From Mycteria americana (Eukaryota; Chordata; Aves; Ciconiiformes; Ciconiidae), in NCBI RefSeq assembly GCF_035582795.1, contig NC_134373.1, forward strand, positions 18,126,001-18,190,000: a stretch of 64,000 nt of DNA. The letters run 5' to 3'. The first letter of the stretch is position 1. Each line of letters opens with the position of its first letter. The position numbers were made by a program, and so were the translations under genes. Shown here piece after piece: positions 38,201 through 53,200 of the stretch. A model generated the notes under the pieces. It was not told where the DNA came from. It did no database searches and saw only the letters and a list, made by a program, of their open reading frames with translations.

Positions 38201-41200
38201 ACAAAGAATTACTAGTTCACACTGTTTTTTGCACTACTCATTGTTCCAATACAGATGCTGCATGAATCTTAGTATGTGGCACTGACTGTCCAAATTTTAT
38301 ATCAGGACAGCTCACCTGGAACCAAGAATATCAGAATTTGAAATTCAGATGATCTGAATATGAATTCATTTAGTACATGAGAAACCCTGAATAATTTGAT
38401 ATGTGGTTTTGCTATAAAGGTATTTAAATTATCTGCACATCTGGGAACTATATTGTTGTTCATTAACCCAAATCCCACACAATTCAGCAAAAATGACACT
38501 TTGAAAGTTGCAAGATCAGAGCCAGCTCTCTTCTTTCTATATGGAGAAATACTCAATATACCTATACGTGTAAGAGAATCCTTTCATGAGTGCTGCACAC
38601 TACTGTTTGCAGCAGGGAAGACGTTCAGCCAGTAGTACTTGTCATTTGTTGCTTTCTGTTTCTCTTCTCTGTTTTGCTTTTCTTAGACACATTTATTTCT
38701 TACACCTTCACCTACTGAGCCAGTTGCCCATTCTCAGAACATCCATCAAAACATGAATTTCAAATTTACAGTAACGCGCCATTGCTAACACTGCAATGGT
38801 ATTGATGTATTTTGTTGCAATATGAAGACAAACTTATTCTTAGGGAAAATAATTGATAGTAACATAGCTATACAGTGATCTGTTTTTATATATGGTCCTT
38901 GCCTGGATATTAAAATACTATGAACCAAAGCAGCATTATTTAATCTAAAGAGATAAAATATTGACCACCAAATTGTAATAAAGGCAGAAGTAAAATGGCA
39001 CAGAAGTCTACAGTGACTTTGCGTTTTCATTGTGGTAATAGAGAAGAAATTTTGACATTTCATTTTTAACCTAAAACCAACAACTGTATAGCACGCAGCT
39101 ATACAGCAATGCAACACACTGATATCAAATGTTCAATGGAATAGAGTCATACTACTTGACATAGCACTCTCATTTGACAATTTACATGTTTGCAAATGTT
39201 GGTAAGACAAAATGTGGAATGAGGATTTCAGGAATACTGAAGAAACAGCTTGATGTATGCTTAAACTATGCAGTTTTATGAATATATGATATGTATTAGA
39301 ATATATATGTTACCTTGACAAATGTGAGTTTACAAATACAAACACTGCTTTTTGTGTTTCTGATAGTTATCTCTCCATAGTGTTCTATCCACCTCCTTCC
39401 ACTAAGAATATTATGTATGCACGTAGTGACTTTGTTCCAGACATAGTAGTCTCCATACCTAAGAACAGATTAACAAGTAGTTGGTAACATATATTAATCA
39501 TGATCACTCCGGTCAAAAAAGTAAAACATAGCTCCATTATCATAAATACAAGACCATATTCCTCAAAAACTTTTGAAACAATAGCTTACTTTAATAAAGC
39601 ACTGGTTCTGGGTACATTACTAATCCTCCACAGAGCAGCTCACCTAAGCTCTAGTGCAGAGAACTGAAGAATGGTGCTATGAACCACAAATCAAGCCTTT
39701 ATGAACCACTAAAGCCCTGCACAGCATATACACTGTCCTCGGAGCATTAAGTGCTTTGGCCACAATTCCTTTAGGGGCAGGACAGTGACCCAAAGATCAA
39801 CATAAGGCTGAATTGAGGCTATAAGCAGACAATGTAATTAAATTACAAATAGAACAAAATAAATATGGAAAGGAGATAACAGAAAGGAATTAGGAAGCAG
39901 GAGCTCACTGGCACATCATCCTTTTCCCTCTGTAACAACTACTCAGAGTCAGAGCATCTCTATTGTCAAACAAGGGAATAAAATGAGGGAATTATATTGT
40001 GCAAAGCACATTCTCCTTCAGAGCTGAGGGGCAAGCACGCAGACAGAAGACAAAGATGCTCCTGAGTGCATTTACTTCAATTTCATGAGATGGATAAAGA
40101 GGTGAAGTGGAGTGATGCCATACTGTTAGAGGCAGAAAGAAAGGGTGGCTGCAATGTACAGGAGCAGGAATAGTACTGCAAAACCAGCAGATATGTTTAA
40201 AGTATCCTATCCTTGCATATTCTCAGGATTTAAAGCTTGCAACTAGTCTTACCTGTGGTGAAACTTCTTCTCACTACTCTGTCAACATCTGAAGAACATG
40301 TTTTTGCTTATCTACATTTTGAAAAATGACCTTACACTGTTACTAGTGGTTGATCTGAGGGAACGCTTAACAGTGTGGAGAGCCTTAGTAAGGACAGCGC
40401 TAGCTGCTGACAGTCCTATATTGCAGCTTTGTTCTGAACAGCTGATCACTACTGTACATGTAAAAATTGGGTTTTCTCTCCTAAAACATTTCTATCCCCC
40501 TCTGTCTATCGCTTTCTAGAGAGTTTGTGTATTTTTCCTCCAAAACCCCAAATGGATCTTCAGGCTCAAAAATGCTTCAGTATCTCCACCTGTACACTAA
40601 GGAGAGATTTGAGCTAGGCACTAACTCTCACCAGTGCAATTCATGTGATGTCTGCGTACACTTCCCCCAATCCATTCACAAGGCAGCACAGATTAGATTG
40701 CAGCAAAGACTGAAAACAAAAGGAAATATGACAGTAGCTTACTTTGGAAGAGTCACATTCAAGGTTCCAACTGGCAGAATTTCCATTGATTTCCCCCAGA
40801 ATTTGTTTTTCCACCTGATATCTGAATACAATAGTGAAAGGTTTACAAAACTGAAAAGACCAAAGGTTGCCATGAGGTTGCCATGAAAATACAAAAAAAA
40901 AAAAAAAAAAAACCCCACCAAAAAAAAACAAACAAAAAAAAAACCAACCAACACACAAATTAGAAAATTACATTAGGTCAGAAAAACTAACGATAAGTTT
41001 GATTTTCTTCTAGGAGTCATGCCTGTGCTACATTATTGTCAAATCTCTCATGAAAACATTCCATACAAATTAAATGCATACGCCAGTAGATACAAGGAAA
41101 GAAAGATCTGCTTGTTCAACTGTGTAAAAAGAACTGCTTGTGTTTGTAAGAAATAATAATTTTCTTGGTAAAAAGCTTTTAAGCAGAAAAGTATAAACAG

Positions 41201-44200
41201 ACTGCAAGTGACAAGGGAAGTTGTAACATGTCTGGTCACTCTTAAGAATGAGAATTTGCAGTGAAATAATTCAGAGCATCGGTTTGTAATATGTTACTAC
41301 AAAAATAAGTATAGAAATTTTGAGTAAGTTCCAAATGCAAAGCTCAGCTTGTACAAAGTTTTTACTTGCTAATAAAAAAGGAGTTTATGCTTTTGAATTA
41401 AAAAAGTATACCTTGCCAAAACACAAAGTTCTTCGATTCACAGTGACAGGCCGAAATGGGAGGATGGTGGCTAACCTGCAAAACAGTTGGCTGAGTTAAA
41501 AACAATTCATTTTCATTTCTAAGACAATACAATTGTTACTGCAATATGAAAATACTAAATAGCCTGCACTATTTATTAGCCTATGTTGCTATGAAAACAG
41601 ATGCAACTTAACTTTGTACTTAAAACACTATGTAGTTAAGATATTTCCTTGTGATTACTATAAAAATATATACCTTCTAGCATTTAATGAAGTTCACTCA
41701 TACTAACAACCTTTCTTTACTACTAAGAAAGCAAACCATTCTAACTAGAAAGAAAAAACAAGATTACTCTATCAAACAAAGAAACCAAAATCTAAATCTA
41801 AACACAGTATCTGTCTAGAAAGGAGCTTTACCTGCTCTGAGAAAAATCGAAATCCTTTGTCTTCTCTAATACATTCATAAGTTTCACCAAGCACTGGGTT
41901 AAATGGCTTGCTTCCTGCTCTAAAGTATGTAGAGGCATAGCCTGACGCTGCAAAAGCAGCTATGAGAACCTGTGAAAATACAGACAAGAACGTAAGTGAG
42001 AATAGGCAGAGATTGTTGTGTATATGCCATCACTATGTGGTATCACACAACTCACTCCACTCAGAGTGAAATCTGGATTAATGAAGCATGCCTGAGAGTG
42101 AAACCATATAACCCAGCCAGAACCAGTATAAACTGTATTTCTTTTGTTGATATAACTTGGTTTTCTTCATGGCCTCAATCAGTCTCTTTCAACAGTCCCC
42201 TAAAATAACAATCTGTACAAGACACTGTTTTTCTACCTTTGACCAGGCTTATCACTAATGATCTAAAACACAGACCCAGCTCTAGTCTATGCTCCCTGTG
42301 AATAAATATTATATGATCACTTCTAACGACAAGATCACATACCATTTTCCTATGGGAACTATTTTATTTAGTGCCAAACATAAATGGCTCTCACTTAGGA
42401 TGTTCTTAATGCAGAGTTATCTCAGGATCTTCCACACATGTGTGGTCTTATCAGCCCCCTTGTCTACATGTACAACCAAAATGTAGTAATCTCTAAACCA
42501 GGCCTAGCTGGGAATAATACACTAAGTGACTTGCCATGGTAATTTAGATTATAGCTCCCTTTAGCAGAGTTAAAAAAAAAAAAAAATCACAACAGGCACC
42601 CAGCAGTCCAACCAAAACTTCTTGGTTGGACTTGCTTCAGAAAAGCAATATGGGCATAAAAATCACTCAGCTATGGATAATCTGCTAACAGCAGGGCAAA
42701 CGTTAACCAGGTCCCCCTCTCCTCATCATGCTAGCAAGGATGTAACACTCATGTGAGCTTTTACATGCTTTGTTTTCTTCACACTGTGTAATGGGTGCTC
42801 CATTCTCTATTAATTTCATATTGTTCATAAAAGCAGCATCAACAGAATTAACGCTCTTTTCACAGGCTTTTCTTCAACAGTAAAAACCTTCATTCTTCCA
42901 CAACCTTTTTCATGAATTTAACTATAAGACACTACAGAGAAATGAGGGGGTTTACTATCCTTATGATATATAGAGCAATGAGAAGAAAAAAGTTTCCACT
43001 ACTTTTGGATGCTTATTTAAGATAACAAAGTCCTGATTTTTCAGAGAACAGTGAAGAAGCGGGTAACATATTCACAGCACTGCTACCACTGATGCTTTGA
43101 GTATTCAGCACTTCTGCTAAGTAGTCCCACATGCCTCAACTTGGGTGTGCGATTTGCATTTTCAAGGTGCTGGTTAAAAGTTTGGCTTGTATCCTCAGTA
43201 TTGCACTAGATATTTGTAGCAGAGAAGGGGATTGAATCCATGTTTCCAAGGAAGCTTTCAGTTGCACCGTGGCTCTCCCTTCCTGAACTCTCCTGAGTCC
43301 TTCAATACTCACCTTCCAAGCTTTTCAACAAAGGAGGCAGAGTCCTACAGGCAAACAGCCTGCTTTACTCAGTACAACCCTGCCCAGTCCTTACAGGATG
43401 TCCCTTTTGTGAGGGACATAAGGAGTCTTGTAGGAAAACAGCATGTGATGACAAGTAATTCAACCCCCTATAATAACACAGGTCCAACTTCTTCAGTGGC
43501 AAGGAAAAAATATCAGGGTTTAGGACCCCTCGCTCTCCTGCGGGCCACGTGAACGTGGCAGTTCATGGATCTGAGCGTGTGGCTATATGACAGCCACAGG
43601 CAACCTCTCTTCTCTCAGTTATCCACAGTGCTGCCAACCCATACCAGGGAACAGCAGATATGTTCAGCAACAACACTGCCAACTTTCCCCTGACAGCTTT
43701 TCCCTGTTTCTTCTGAGGAAAAGCAGACATGACAGATCAAAACACCCTGAGAGCTGAACATAGGCTGTTGGCTGTCAGTTAAAAAAACAAGCCATACTTA
43801 CAGGGGAGCTGAAGTCAGGCTGCCCAGGCAAACTTTGTTTTGGTGTTTTGGAACTTCTCTATTAGAAATTGCCTAGGATGACATCTTACTGATGTCCTAC
43901 ATTGATCATAAGCCAGCCACAGACTTGATTAGCTCTTGGAGGCTGCTGGACTTGATCACTGAAAGCCAGGAAAGGATGCTGCAGGGTTAGAAACTGCCAA
44001 TGCCTACATATACAGTCCTAGAGAGTGAGATCAGTCTTCACATCAATGAGTCACAATTGGCAGGACTTGGTTTGAAGTCAAGAAAAGTCCCTCAGACTTG
44101 TTCAGATCAAACCCACCACCTGTAATTGTTCACAGCATTCGTCTGACCCAGCAGGGAGGTCTGCTGTCTGTGAACAGGAAGAGCAAGAGAGGACCCTGCA

Positions 44201-47200
44201 CAGACCTCCACTCAACAGCTTCCTTTTTAATACAGACATAGGAAGTGCTACACTAAATTTATTACCATGCGTTCATAAGGATCATCTGTTTCAGCAGCCT
44301 TGTCCAAGAGTTCACTGTATTCCAGCTCTTCACAAAGATGTTGCAAGGTATTCAGAGGTTCATTTAGCTCAACTGGCATAGATACTTTGGAAAGATCTTT
44401 GCCGATGTTATTTCTCAAAATATTCCACAGATTGATGTTACTGGTGTCAGGGCTGGGAGCTGGGAGACAAGTTCTCCGTCCATTCCTGAATGCGCCTCCT
44501 GTTAGCTCACCATTAAGAACTGGAAAGGGAAAAAACTATTATCATAAGAAAGCACCAGATAAAGAAAAACAGACTTATCAATTGAACCAAATCACCGCCA
44601 GAACAAGCAAGCCCAACTTCACTGATTTCAGCTGAGTTGGTCTTGTGCAGACATGCAGTAAATCTGGTACATGAACATAACCAACGTAATTTCCCAAAGT
44701 TTAAAACATAGTAGTATACTTTGCCGAGAAATGTTGTCTGCAACACTGGTGTTGTCCTCAGATATATTATCACTCACATCACTGATATAAGATTCATCAT
44801 CAGAAGCCTAAAACATATATAAAATATCAGTTAAGTCAAATACATATAAAATATACTGACAAATGAGACAAAAATAATTGAAACACAAATATTCAAAGAA
44901 ATCATCTCTACCCAATTAGAGCTTTTAACTAAATCAACTGGATGTTTCAATCAGCCCATACTGCCAATGCACTAAAAGTGTCAAAACAAATGATGTTTCT
45001 GAATTCCTTATTATGAAGCCAAATATAGGCATTAAATTTGCAAAAGGGTGACTTCAAATGAGATCAGAGATGAACAAAAAATTGACAACATAATGTGCTG
45101 GGGATGGCAGGTGAGAAGAGATAGTCAGATTTGTGCTCTTTATAAAGAAACAAACAACAAAACGCAGCTTGTGTTTCAGCAAAAAATTATATAAACATCT
45201 ACATATCATTTTGCAAAACAAGAACTACAACAGTGTTAAGACTATTTTTAAGAAATTTTTTTAACAAAAAATATTTTTTTCAGAAATACTACTTTCAAAA
45301 TATTTTACAGTATTTACTGATGACAGAGTATTTATTATAAGGCCTATACCATTTGGGGGTGATTTTGTAAAGTTTCCATTTTGTTTATACCATACAGACA
45401 CACCAATTTTCCATGCTGATATAACCAAACTATTGAGAAAACATGTACTTTACACCTGCCAGAAGCAATAAATAAGGAATCATTCCATTCTTTAGATGAA
45501 CAACTCTAGCCGTGGTTGTGCCAACTTGTGGCACATTAGAAATCCTTGTCAAAGAGAAAATATGGTGGCACACTCTTATTTCCTCTTACAAAAGAGTTCT
45601 GGTAGACACAGCACTAGTGTGGCTGTATAAAAAGGTATTTTAAAAAATAAATAAATTTTTAAAATTGAAGAATTTATTCAGGATAGCACAGGAAAACTGG
45701 ACAGCAACATGATTCGGGAGCCTGAACTGTATCTGACTGCTTCAACTTTGAGCTTGAGTGAGCCAATTTTTCAGGCTTTTGTCTACTTCTCTGATTACAG
45801 AGAATAACTTTATATATTGTCCTGGTTTCGGCTGGGATGGAGTTAATTTTCTTCCTAGTAGCTGGTATAGTGCTGTGTGTTGGATTTAGTATGAGCATAA
45901 TGTTGATAACACACTGATATTTTAGTTGTTGCTAAGCAGTGCTTACACTGGTCAAGGACTTTTCAGCTTCTCATGCTCTGCCAGGTGCACAAGAAGCTGG
46001 GAGGGGGCACAGCCAAGACAGTTGACCCAAACTGGCCAAAGGGCTATTCCATACCATATGGCGTCATGCTCAGTATAGAAACTGGGGGAGTTGGCTTGGG
46101 GGCAGCAATCGCTGCTCAGGGACGGGCTGGGCATCGGTCAGTGGATGGTGACCAACTGCATTGTGCATCACTTGTTTTGTATATTCTTTTATCATTATTA
46201 TTATTATTATTTTCTCTTCTCTTGCTGTCCTATTAAACTGTCTTTATCTCAACCTACGTGGTTTACTTTTTTTTTTTCCGATTCTCTCCCCCATCCCACC
46301 AGGGGGACAGGGGAGGGTGAGTGAGCGGTTGTGTGGTACTGTTGCCAACTGGGGTTAAACCACGACATACATATACTAGAGACTTTTTTTTTAAAAGAAT
46401 ATTTTAAAATCTAAATTAGTTGACTGCACAGTCAGACATAATTGCTCCTGTCTATGTCATCCTTATGTGAAACTGCCTTAGTCTAGCAAGGGCATATACT
46501 GAACATAAGCTACTGATACAAACAACTTTCAACTCAGTTTTACACTTCAGGGAATTTCTGCACCCCATCACAAGGGAGTCTCAGGTTCATTTCTCTACAC
46601 CTTACTCATTCCAATACCTTTTTATTCTAAGTAGCATTATTTAGAAAAAAAATCATTCACTAGTGGTAGCAATACCTAAATCTGTCCAACAGCAAAGCTG
46701 CAGCATGCTGCCATAGCCTACCTCGTTTTCTGATGAGCTGGCAGATAGAAGCACTTCCTGTGCATCAAAGAACTCTGAAACAGATTCAGACATAGAGAGC
46801 CTGCTCTCATTAGAAACTTGCTGAGACAGTGGCAAACTGACATGAATTTGTTCACCTGTCTGTAAATAAAGCACAGAAAAATAAAAGTATTATTTCTAAT
46901 ATAAAAGAAATATGCATAGAAAGGGTAAATCACCTGAATAATTTTTCTATGCCAAATATAAGCACAGATAGTAAAGACAGCATTTTAGTAGGGCTTTGCG
47001 TGTACCTAACAGATAAGACTTTGACAATTACAAAATAAAGTGCATTTTGAGCAGAAATACATGTCTTCATTTGAGGCCTGCTTAGCATCAACTGCTAAGT
47101 TTTAGCAGCATGAATAATCACAGATCTAGTTCTGTATCCAGAGGAATGGTTTTGTGGACAACAGCTGGATTGTGTCAGACAAGTTCAACCATGAAATTCA

Positions 47201-50200
47201 GATGAAAAGACACCCAGTCATAACAAATTACATCACTGGGAGCTAGCTTTGATACAACCAAAACTCAAATATAATGCTTTATAAGGTCAGGGAGTTATAA
47301 GTTACTTTCAAAATAAATGCACTTGTGAACCAGTTTAGTAACAAATGTGTGAAATGTTTGAATATTCAGGAGGATGGCTATAATAGGTATTTATTCCATG
47401 TTTTTACTCCAAATCTCAGTTGAATTATGCCATTAACACTGACTCAATACTACTAAAGGGAATGAACTCTCTATAGTTTATTATAAAGAGAATTTAACGG
47501 CAAAGGCAAGGGTTCCAAATTGTGTTCCGTGTATATCAGCAGGAGAGCAAGATAATTTAAATAGTGGAACATATCTTCCTCTTCCTGCTCTTGATGGGAA
47601 GAACACCAGGTTTCAAAGTGTTACCCTACAGGCTATCACTTTAAGAACATGGGGGGGAAATTAAAATTCTCTCCCAGTGCCATTCCACCAAAGGAGCTGC
47701 TGCTGTGGAGGGAAACAGGCTTCTGACTTAATCCCTTAATTTATACAGCATGTTGCTTCTGGGAGATAATACAGATGAAACTACTGAAGCCCTTCTAAAC
47801 ACAGTTAACTCTTCAGATTGCAACCCCATTCCCATTAATCTTACTACAGAAGTCCTGCAAATGGTTTTGTTGACATCTTAATCCTGTAGAATTATTCTAT
47901 ATAGTTGCCTCACAATGCACTAACAAAAAAAAAAAATCATAAACAAGCCAAGAGGTCAAAAACCATTCCTTTTTCACTGGGGCTTATAAGCTTGTAGATG
48001 TTTGATGATGTTTGATGAATTATAATGGAAACAGAAACTCATTTCACTGTTGTCTTTACAAGAAGTGATTAAAATTTTAAGGTTTTGTATAAGCTAGAGG
48101 GACTTGGAAAAATACACATGCCCCTACCTGAAAAAGATGCTCACACAGGCATTATCTACACACTGCAAGATTATATATATAAAGCAATCAAGAGAAGAAG
48201 TGAATGAGAGATCTGGGAACCTCTTTGAAAAACTCCTTCAGTCAGACACACTTGTACCAAGATAACAACGTACATATGAAAAAGACACAGCTAACCAACA
48301 AAAAGTACAAAATAGAAGAGATGGTCATTGCTCAGAACTTCACTGCAGATTGCCGTGCTGTGGCACCGCTTCACCTCTATCTTCCGTTGCTAGTTTCCAA
48401 CATGCTGGACTCTTAGAAAAATTGTTTGGATGTTTTCAAAAAGCAAATAAACAATAGTAATTGGAAACATATTTTCACCTTCCTTTCTTGTTGGAAGAAA
48501 TAATTAGGAGAAAAGAGTATATTAATTGAAATGGCATATGCATAGAAAAAAATTAGTGGAAATGACAAATGAAAAATATTTTGGTAAAATGCAAGCAGAA
48601 TGGTTGTCAAAGCGACCACATTAATTGTAACATATTACAGCTCGCAAATTCAGATTTGTCTTTCTCATGAGGGAAGCTGACTTGTTATTAATACAAATGT
48701 TCGGTAATCTGTTGACTGAGGAAAGCAAAACAAGAAAGACTAGATGTTGCAAACGATATTGGTATAGTGCTTGGTTCATAGACTGAACCTTTTGATTTCA
48801 GCAGTGCCATTCAAGATATTAAACATCAGGCCCTTTAAGCACTTGCAGGATCAGGCCATTAAATACTAAACTGTTCTGTTGATTTGGCAAGAAACTAAGA
48901 TACAGAATTGGTTAGCTACTGTGTGTTACATTCAAATACAGTAAAACCTCACTAATTCCCACAGCCAACAATTAATATTCCAAAACTGGAGTCCTTCCCT
49001 GTTTCTCTGCAGAGATCAAACTGAGGTCTTTCATGAGATCTGACATATGCAAAATAAAAGACAGAAGTTTTATTTTATGTAGGGTAAATATAATCTGACT
49101 TTTTCTATAAATGAACACTTGCCAATCTGAAAAATTCTATAATTCGCCAGGTGTGTTTTAGCTATTAGTGAGAATTAGCAAGGTTTGATTGTACTCTAAA
49201 TCCATTAAAGGCCAAAGTCTTACCTCATCAGGACTAGGGATAATATTTACACTGACAACCTGATCACAAATAACAGATTCTGAATGTATTCTGTTCAAGC
49301 GACTCCTTAGTTCAGCATTCTGGTTGAGAGCCTTAAAATAAAAATTGCACATTTCATTTAAAATTAAAAAGTAAGCGTTAAACAGCAAAAAAAAAAAAAA
49401 AGTAGCTTCTTCCCAGCAATTTCCTAAGAAATCACAGAACCTCCTTTCTTCCATTTTTAGAGAGATACCTATTTTGAGATCCTCTCTAACATGATTTAAT
49501 CTTTTGGTTGGTTTGCCTTCAGCAATTTTCAGGAGGCAGGGGGACAGGTATTCTCCCACAATGTAACAGTGGCATTCTACCTTAATTCTTCAGATAGCTC
49601 TTTGGCAGGTATACTAGTGGGTTATGTACATTATGGAAATGGGGAGCGAATGCGGCAAGAAAGAATGAAACTGCAGAACAACAAATGGGAACTACCCGCA
49701 AAATGCCCGAAGAGGCAATTCTTGGTTTACAACTATACAGCCCTTTCTGAACCAAGGTTATCAGCACTTAGAGCCTACAAAAGGAAATTGCTTCCTTTCC
49801 AGCAAAAACAACATAACTGCTAGTATCATTGGGCGTTTGCCCGTCCAGATCGATTTGATACATTTGCATGTGTGTACTCATTTCAAACTACTAATCCATC
49901 AGAGTGTCACAAATACCAATAGAATTCAAGTGGTGTCTGGTATCTGCTGATTTTTCTCCTTTTTTAAAGCCCAACTTAGATTATAAATTTGGGTGCATAT
50001 ATACATATTGTCTGTTATCTAGAAACACTCGTGCAAGATTCTGAAATCCAGAAAAAGTATAATGTTACATACCTAGAACATGAACTGACTTAACTCTAAT
50101 ATATCCCCAGCACTGAGGATTATAGAAAAGAACAACAGACAGACATACTGTTTTAGTAGAAAATGACTGTTATAATGGAGTAAGAATCTTCTTCTGCCTC

Positions 50201-53200
50201 CCCCTAGCGCAGACTCAGGAATAGATTGCATGAATGTACTGAAACAAAGTAGGACCAAAGTAAAATAGGTTAGCTTAAACTGTCACTAAACAGTTCAAAT
50301 TACCCCATTTTGCTTTGTTCTGAAACGGTCTGGGCATGTTCACAGTTGCCATCTACCAGGAAGGGAAGGTGATGACTAACAGCAGCCTGGCAGTAGCTTC
50401 TTAAACTACTCAAACCTGGTCATACCCAGCCATCTGACTAAGGTCAAATCTCCACTTATTCCCCATTGAGACAATGAACTAATGTGTGACAGTGACTTTT
50501 AGACTGACACTGGAGGCCAGGAACAAGAAGAAAACATGATCACCTAATTTCATACAACTTGCTAGTAAGTCTCTACACCTCTTTGTTAAATTTGTATCGA
50601 TAATCAGAAACAGTTACCCTTATCTCTGGGCCTTAACCTTTCTTTATTACAACACACAGTAATCAATCTGCGTAACATGATATGCATCTGTATCTATAGA
50701 AACATTCTGCATGAATTTTAATCACATAGCAAAAACCTCCAACCCAATAACAATAACAGTGTATGAAATGATATACATGTTTGGGTGCAGTTCTGTTTGC
50801 CTTTAAACCTCTGCTCACATTTCTTGCAGATGCAGTACTCCACACCAATCCATGCTTCAGAGTAAAAGCTTTTGTTTCCTTGACAATGAATTACAAAATT
50901 TGAGTTATTTTGCAACCTGAGGACTTACTGTTGCTTTACCTCTTCTTCCCCACTAAAGCCAATGACAATTTTTCCTTTGGCTTAAGTGGGAGAGATGCTG
51001 GACAGTAATAGGTGTGTATCTGAAAATTCAAATTACCCATGATGATCCTGTAACCCATGATTCCTTTTGCAGTTAGAGACAGGGACATATAAAACAAATC
51101 TGAAAATATATAGTCAAAATTTAAAACTTAATTAAGAAAACAAGAATATCTCCTTGGCTGTGCTGGAAACAGCTCCAGGAAAGATACCTAGCATTTGTAT
51201 AAAAACATTTGATCCTTCTTCTTTACTTTGGAAAACCATAACAGATACATGCTTACACAAACAAATGATATCCTTCACCTCCACATGCATTGAGGTGAGA
51301 CCTATGTTATAACAGAACATGTCATAGTTCTGGTCAAGAACTTGGCTTTTTCTTGGCTCTTTCTACCTCAGGAAATGGCCAAAATACAAAAGAAATAGTG
51401 CATCTGGCAAGCTAGATGTGCTTGAAATCAAATCAAGAACATACCTGAGAGAGGGACTGTCTGAGGTGTGCTATTTGAGCATTGTGGCCTGTAAGATCCT
51501 GCTCTGAAACAATCTGCTTAAGCTTCTCCTTCTCTATAGCTATGCTGTTAAAGGCAGACTTCAAAAGAGAATGCACTAAGTAAAAAGAAAAAAAGAAAAC
51601 AAGTGTTTTCTTAGCTACAGAACTGCACATTGACATCTATTACAATATTTCAGCAATAAAGACAGAGAGTGAGATTTCCATCCCACAATTACGGAAATTT
51701 GAAACAAGGAGCTGAACTTGAAGTAATCCATGCCAAATTAAGTACAAACACTTACAGCTTGAGGTTGTAATGTGCATACTGTATGTTCACACATATGTCA
51801 TCTGAGCACATTCTTGGTGCTGAACGTATGGAAAGGTGCATATTTGGAAAACCCATGTCCAATGTGTGTTCTTTTCTTTCTGTTTTTTTATTTTTCTTTT
51901 CAGAGTAACAAAAAAATCAGTTCTGCTAAGACTTAATATTGCACTAATAAAGAGGATTACTTGGTCTTTAAACAGGTTTTTGACATTTTTTAAGATATCA
52001 GTCTCATGTTTTTCCTATGTTTGTTATATAACAGATAGTAAACTGATAACAAACCCTTTTAAAAATAGCATTTTTCAGTCTGTAGGACCATTCATTTATT
52101 GGCAATAAAATGGCATTTCTAAAGAACATTCTACTAATAAGCTCTTCTTCTGTTGTTTCCACTGACATAGAAAACATTGCACAAAAATGAATTGCACAAC
52201 ATTATATGTAGCAGTGACATTCCGATTCATCTTTGGGGAGAAATAAAGCATTTTATTGAGAAACAAAATGTTTGCAAATTCAGTCACGTATTTACTAGAC
52301 GCAGAAAGTAGTTCAGAAGACTTCTAAAAAAATCTCCTATTAGACAGAGTTTATCTATCTCTATATTCATGACATCCATGGAAAATGTAAGAAGGATAAT
52401 ACGTGTCGTCTTTATGTAAGCCACCTGACCAGCTAAAAATTCGTATACAATATCATCTAATGCAGATGAATGCCCTGGCCTTAACTAAGTGAAGGCAATA
52501 AAGAAACACAACAGAGAAGCACAATAAAGGAAAGGCCTGACATTTCCAGTTACCTTTTTGTGCCATCAGGCAGAATTCTTCCTGAAGCTTCATGTACTCA
52601 GTAGAGCACTCCAGAGGGTCCGTTACATGGCTTGGGGGAGTCTGAAACTCAATGTCTGCACAAAGGTTGGGATTGGATGAATGCAGTCGAACGGGTGACA
52701 TTGTAGCACTGAAAGGGACCTACAGCAAGAAACAGTGAAGAAATATTGTACAAGGTGCAACCAACCTTTTGACTCTGTTGAAACAAAATACAAATTTTGT
52801 CTGAAAACAAAAGACTTAGTTCACAATATGAAGACAGTAAGAGTGAACATGTAACTTTTTACTTTCCCAAATCTCAGCACAGCTGATGCAGAATTCTCTT
52901 GAAATTTTTCACTGAAACAGACAAAAGAAGGCCTAAATACATAGGTAACAGCTAACGATGGAGCATTTCAATTCTAACATTTACAAAAATGGACCATTTC
53001 CTAATGCTCAAAAAATGACTGGAAAATTGAACCATGACAGATGCTGGTTTATATTTGGACATTTGAGAGTACATGTAATATGACTCTGTTGTTACAATAT
53101 CAACATTTGAAGTATGCAAGTTCCTCCACAGATCTAGAAATAGGATATAATATTATCAAATATATCATTGAAGTTTTTCAAAACTACTGGTAAATCTTGA

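Larger units (their letters stand above)
35218..41831 (-). other. OSBPL6 introns between the seven ORD C-terminal exons
   Basis: Introns 35218-36204, 36328-36904, 37032-38044, 38190-39313, 39459-40742, 40822-41411 and 41476-41831. They are AT-rich. Visible contents are an AT-rich simple stretch near 35790-35840, a 28-bp tandem duplication at 37471-37526, and an A-rich tract at 40893-40950. No other gene is recognised. Confidence 0.7.
46860..52553 (-). other. OSBPL6 introns around the coiled-coil exons
   Basis: Introns 46860-49223, 49332-51444 and 51576-52553, all GT-AG and AT-rich. A short direct repeat TGTTTGATGA x2 is near 47999-48018. No exon, RNA gene or transposon is recognised. Confidence 0.7.

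Noticed and set aside
43232-43552. 106-codon open frame on the plus strand in an OSBPL6 intron
   Set aside because: No family resemblance, no splice context of a known gene, and antisense to OSBPL6. The GC content alone is not enough to call a gene.
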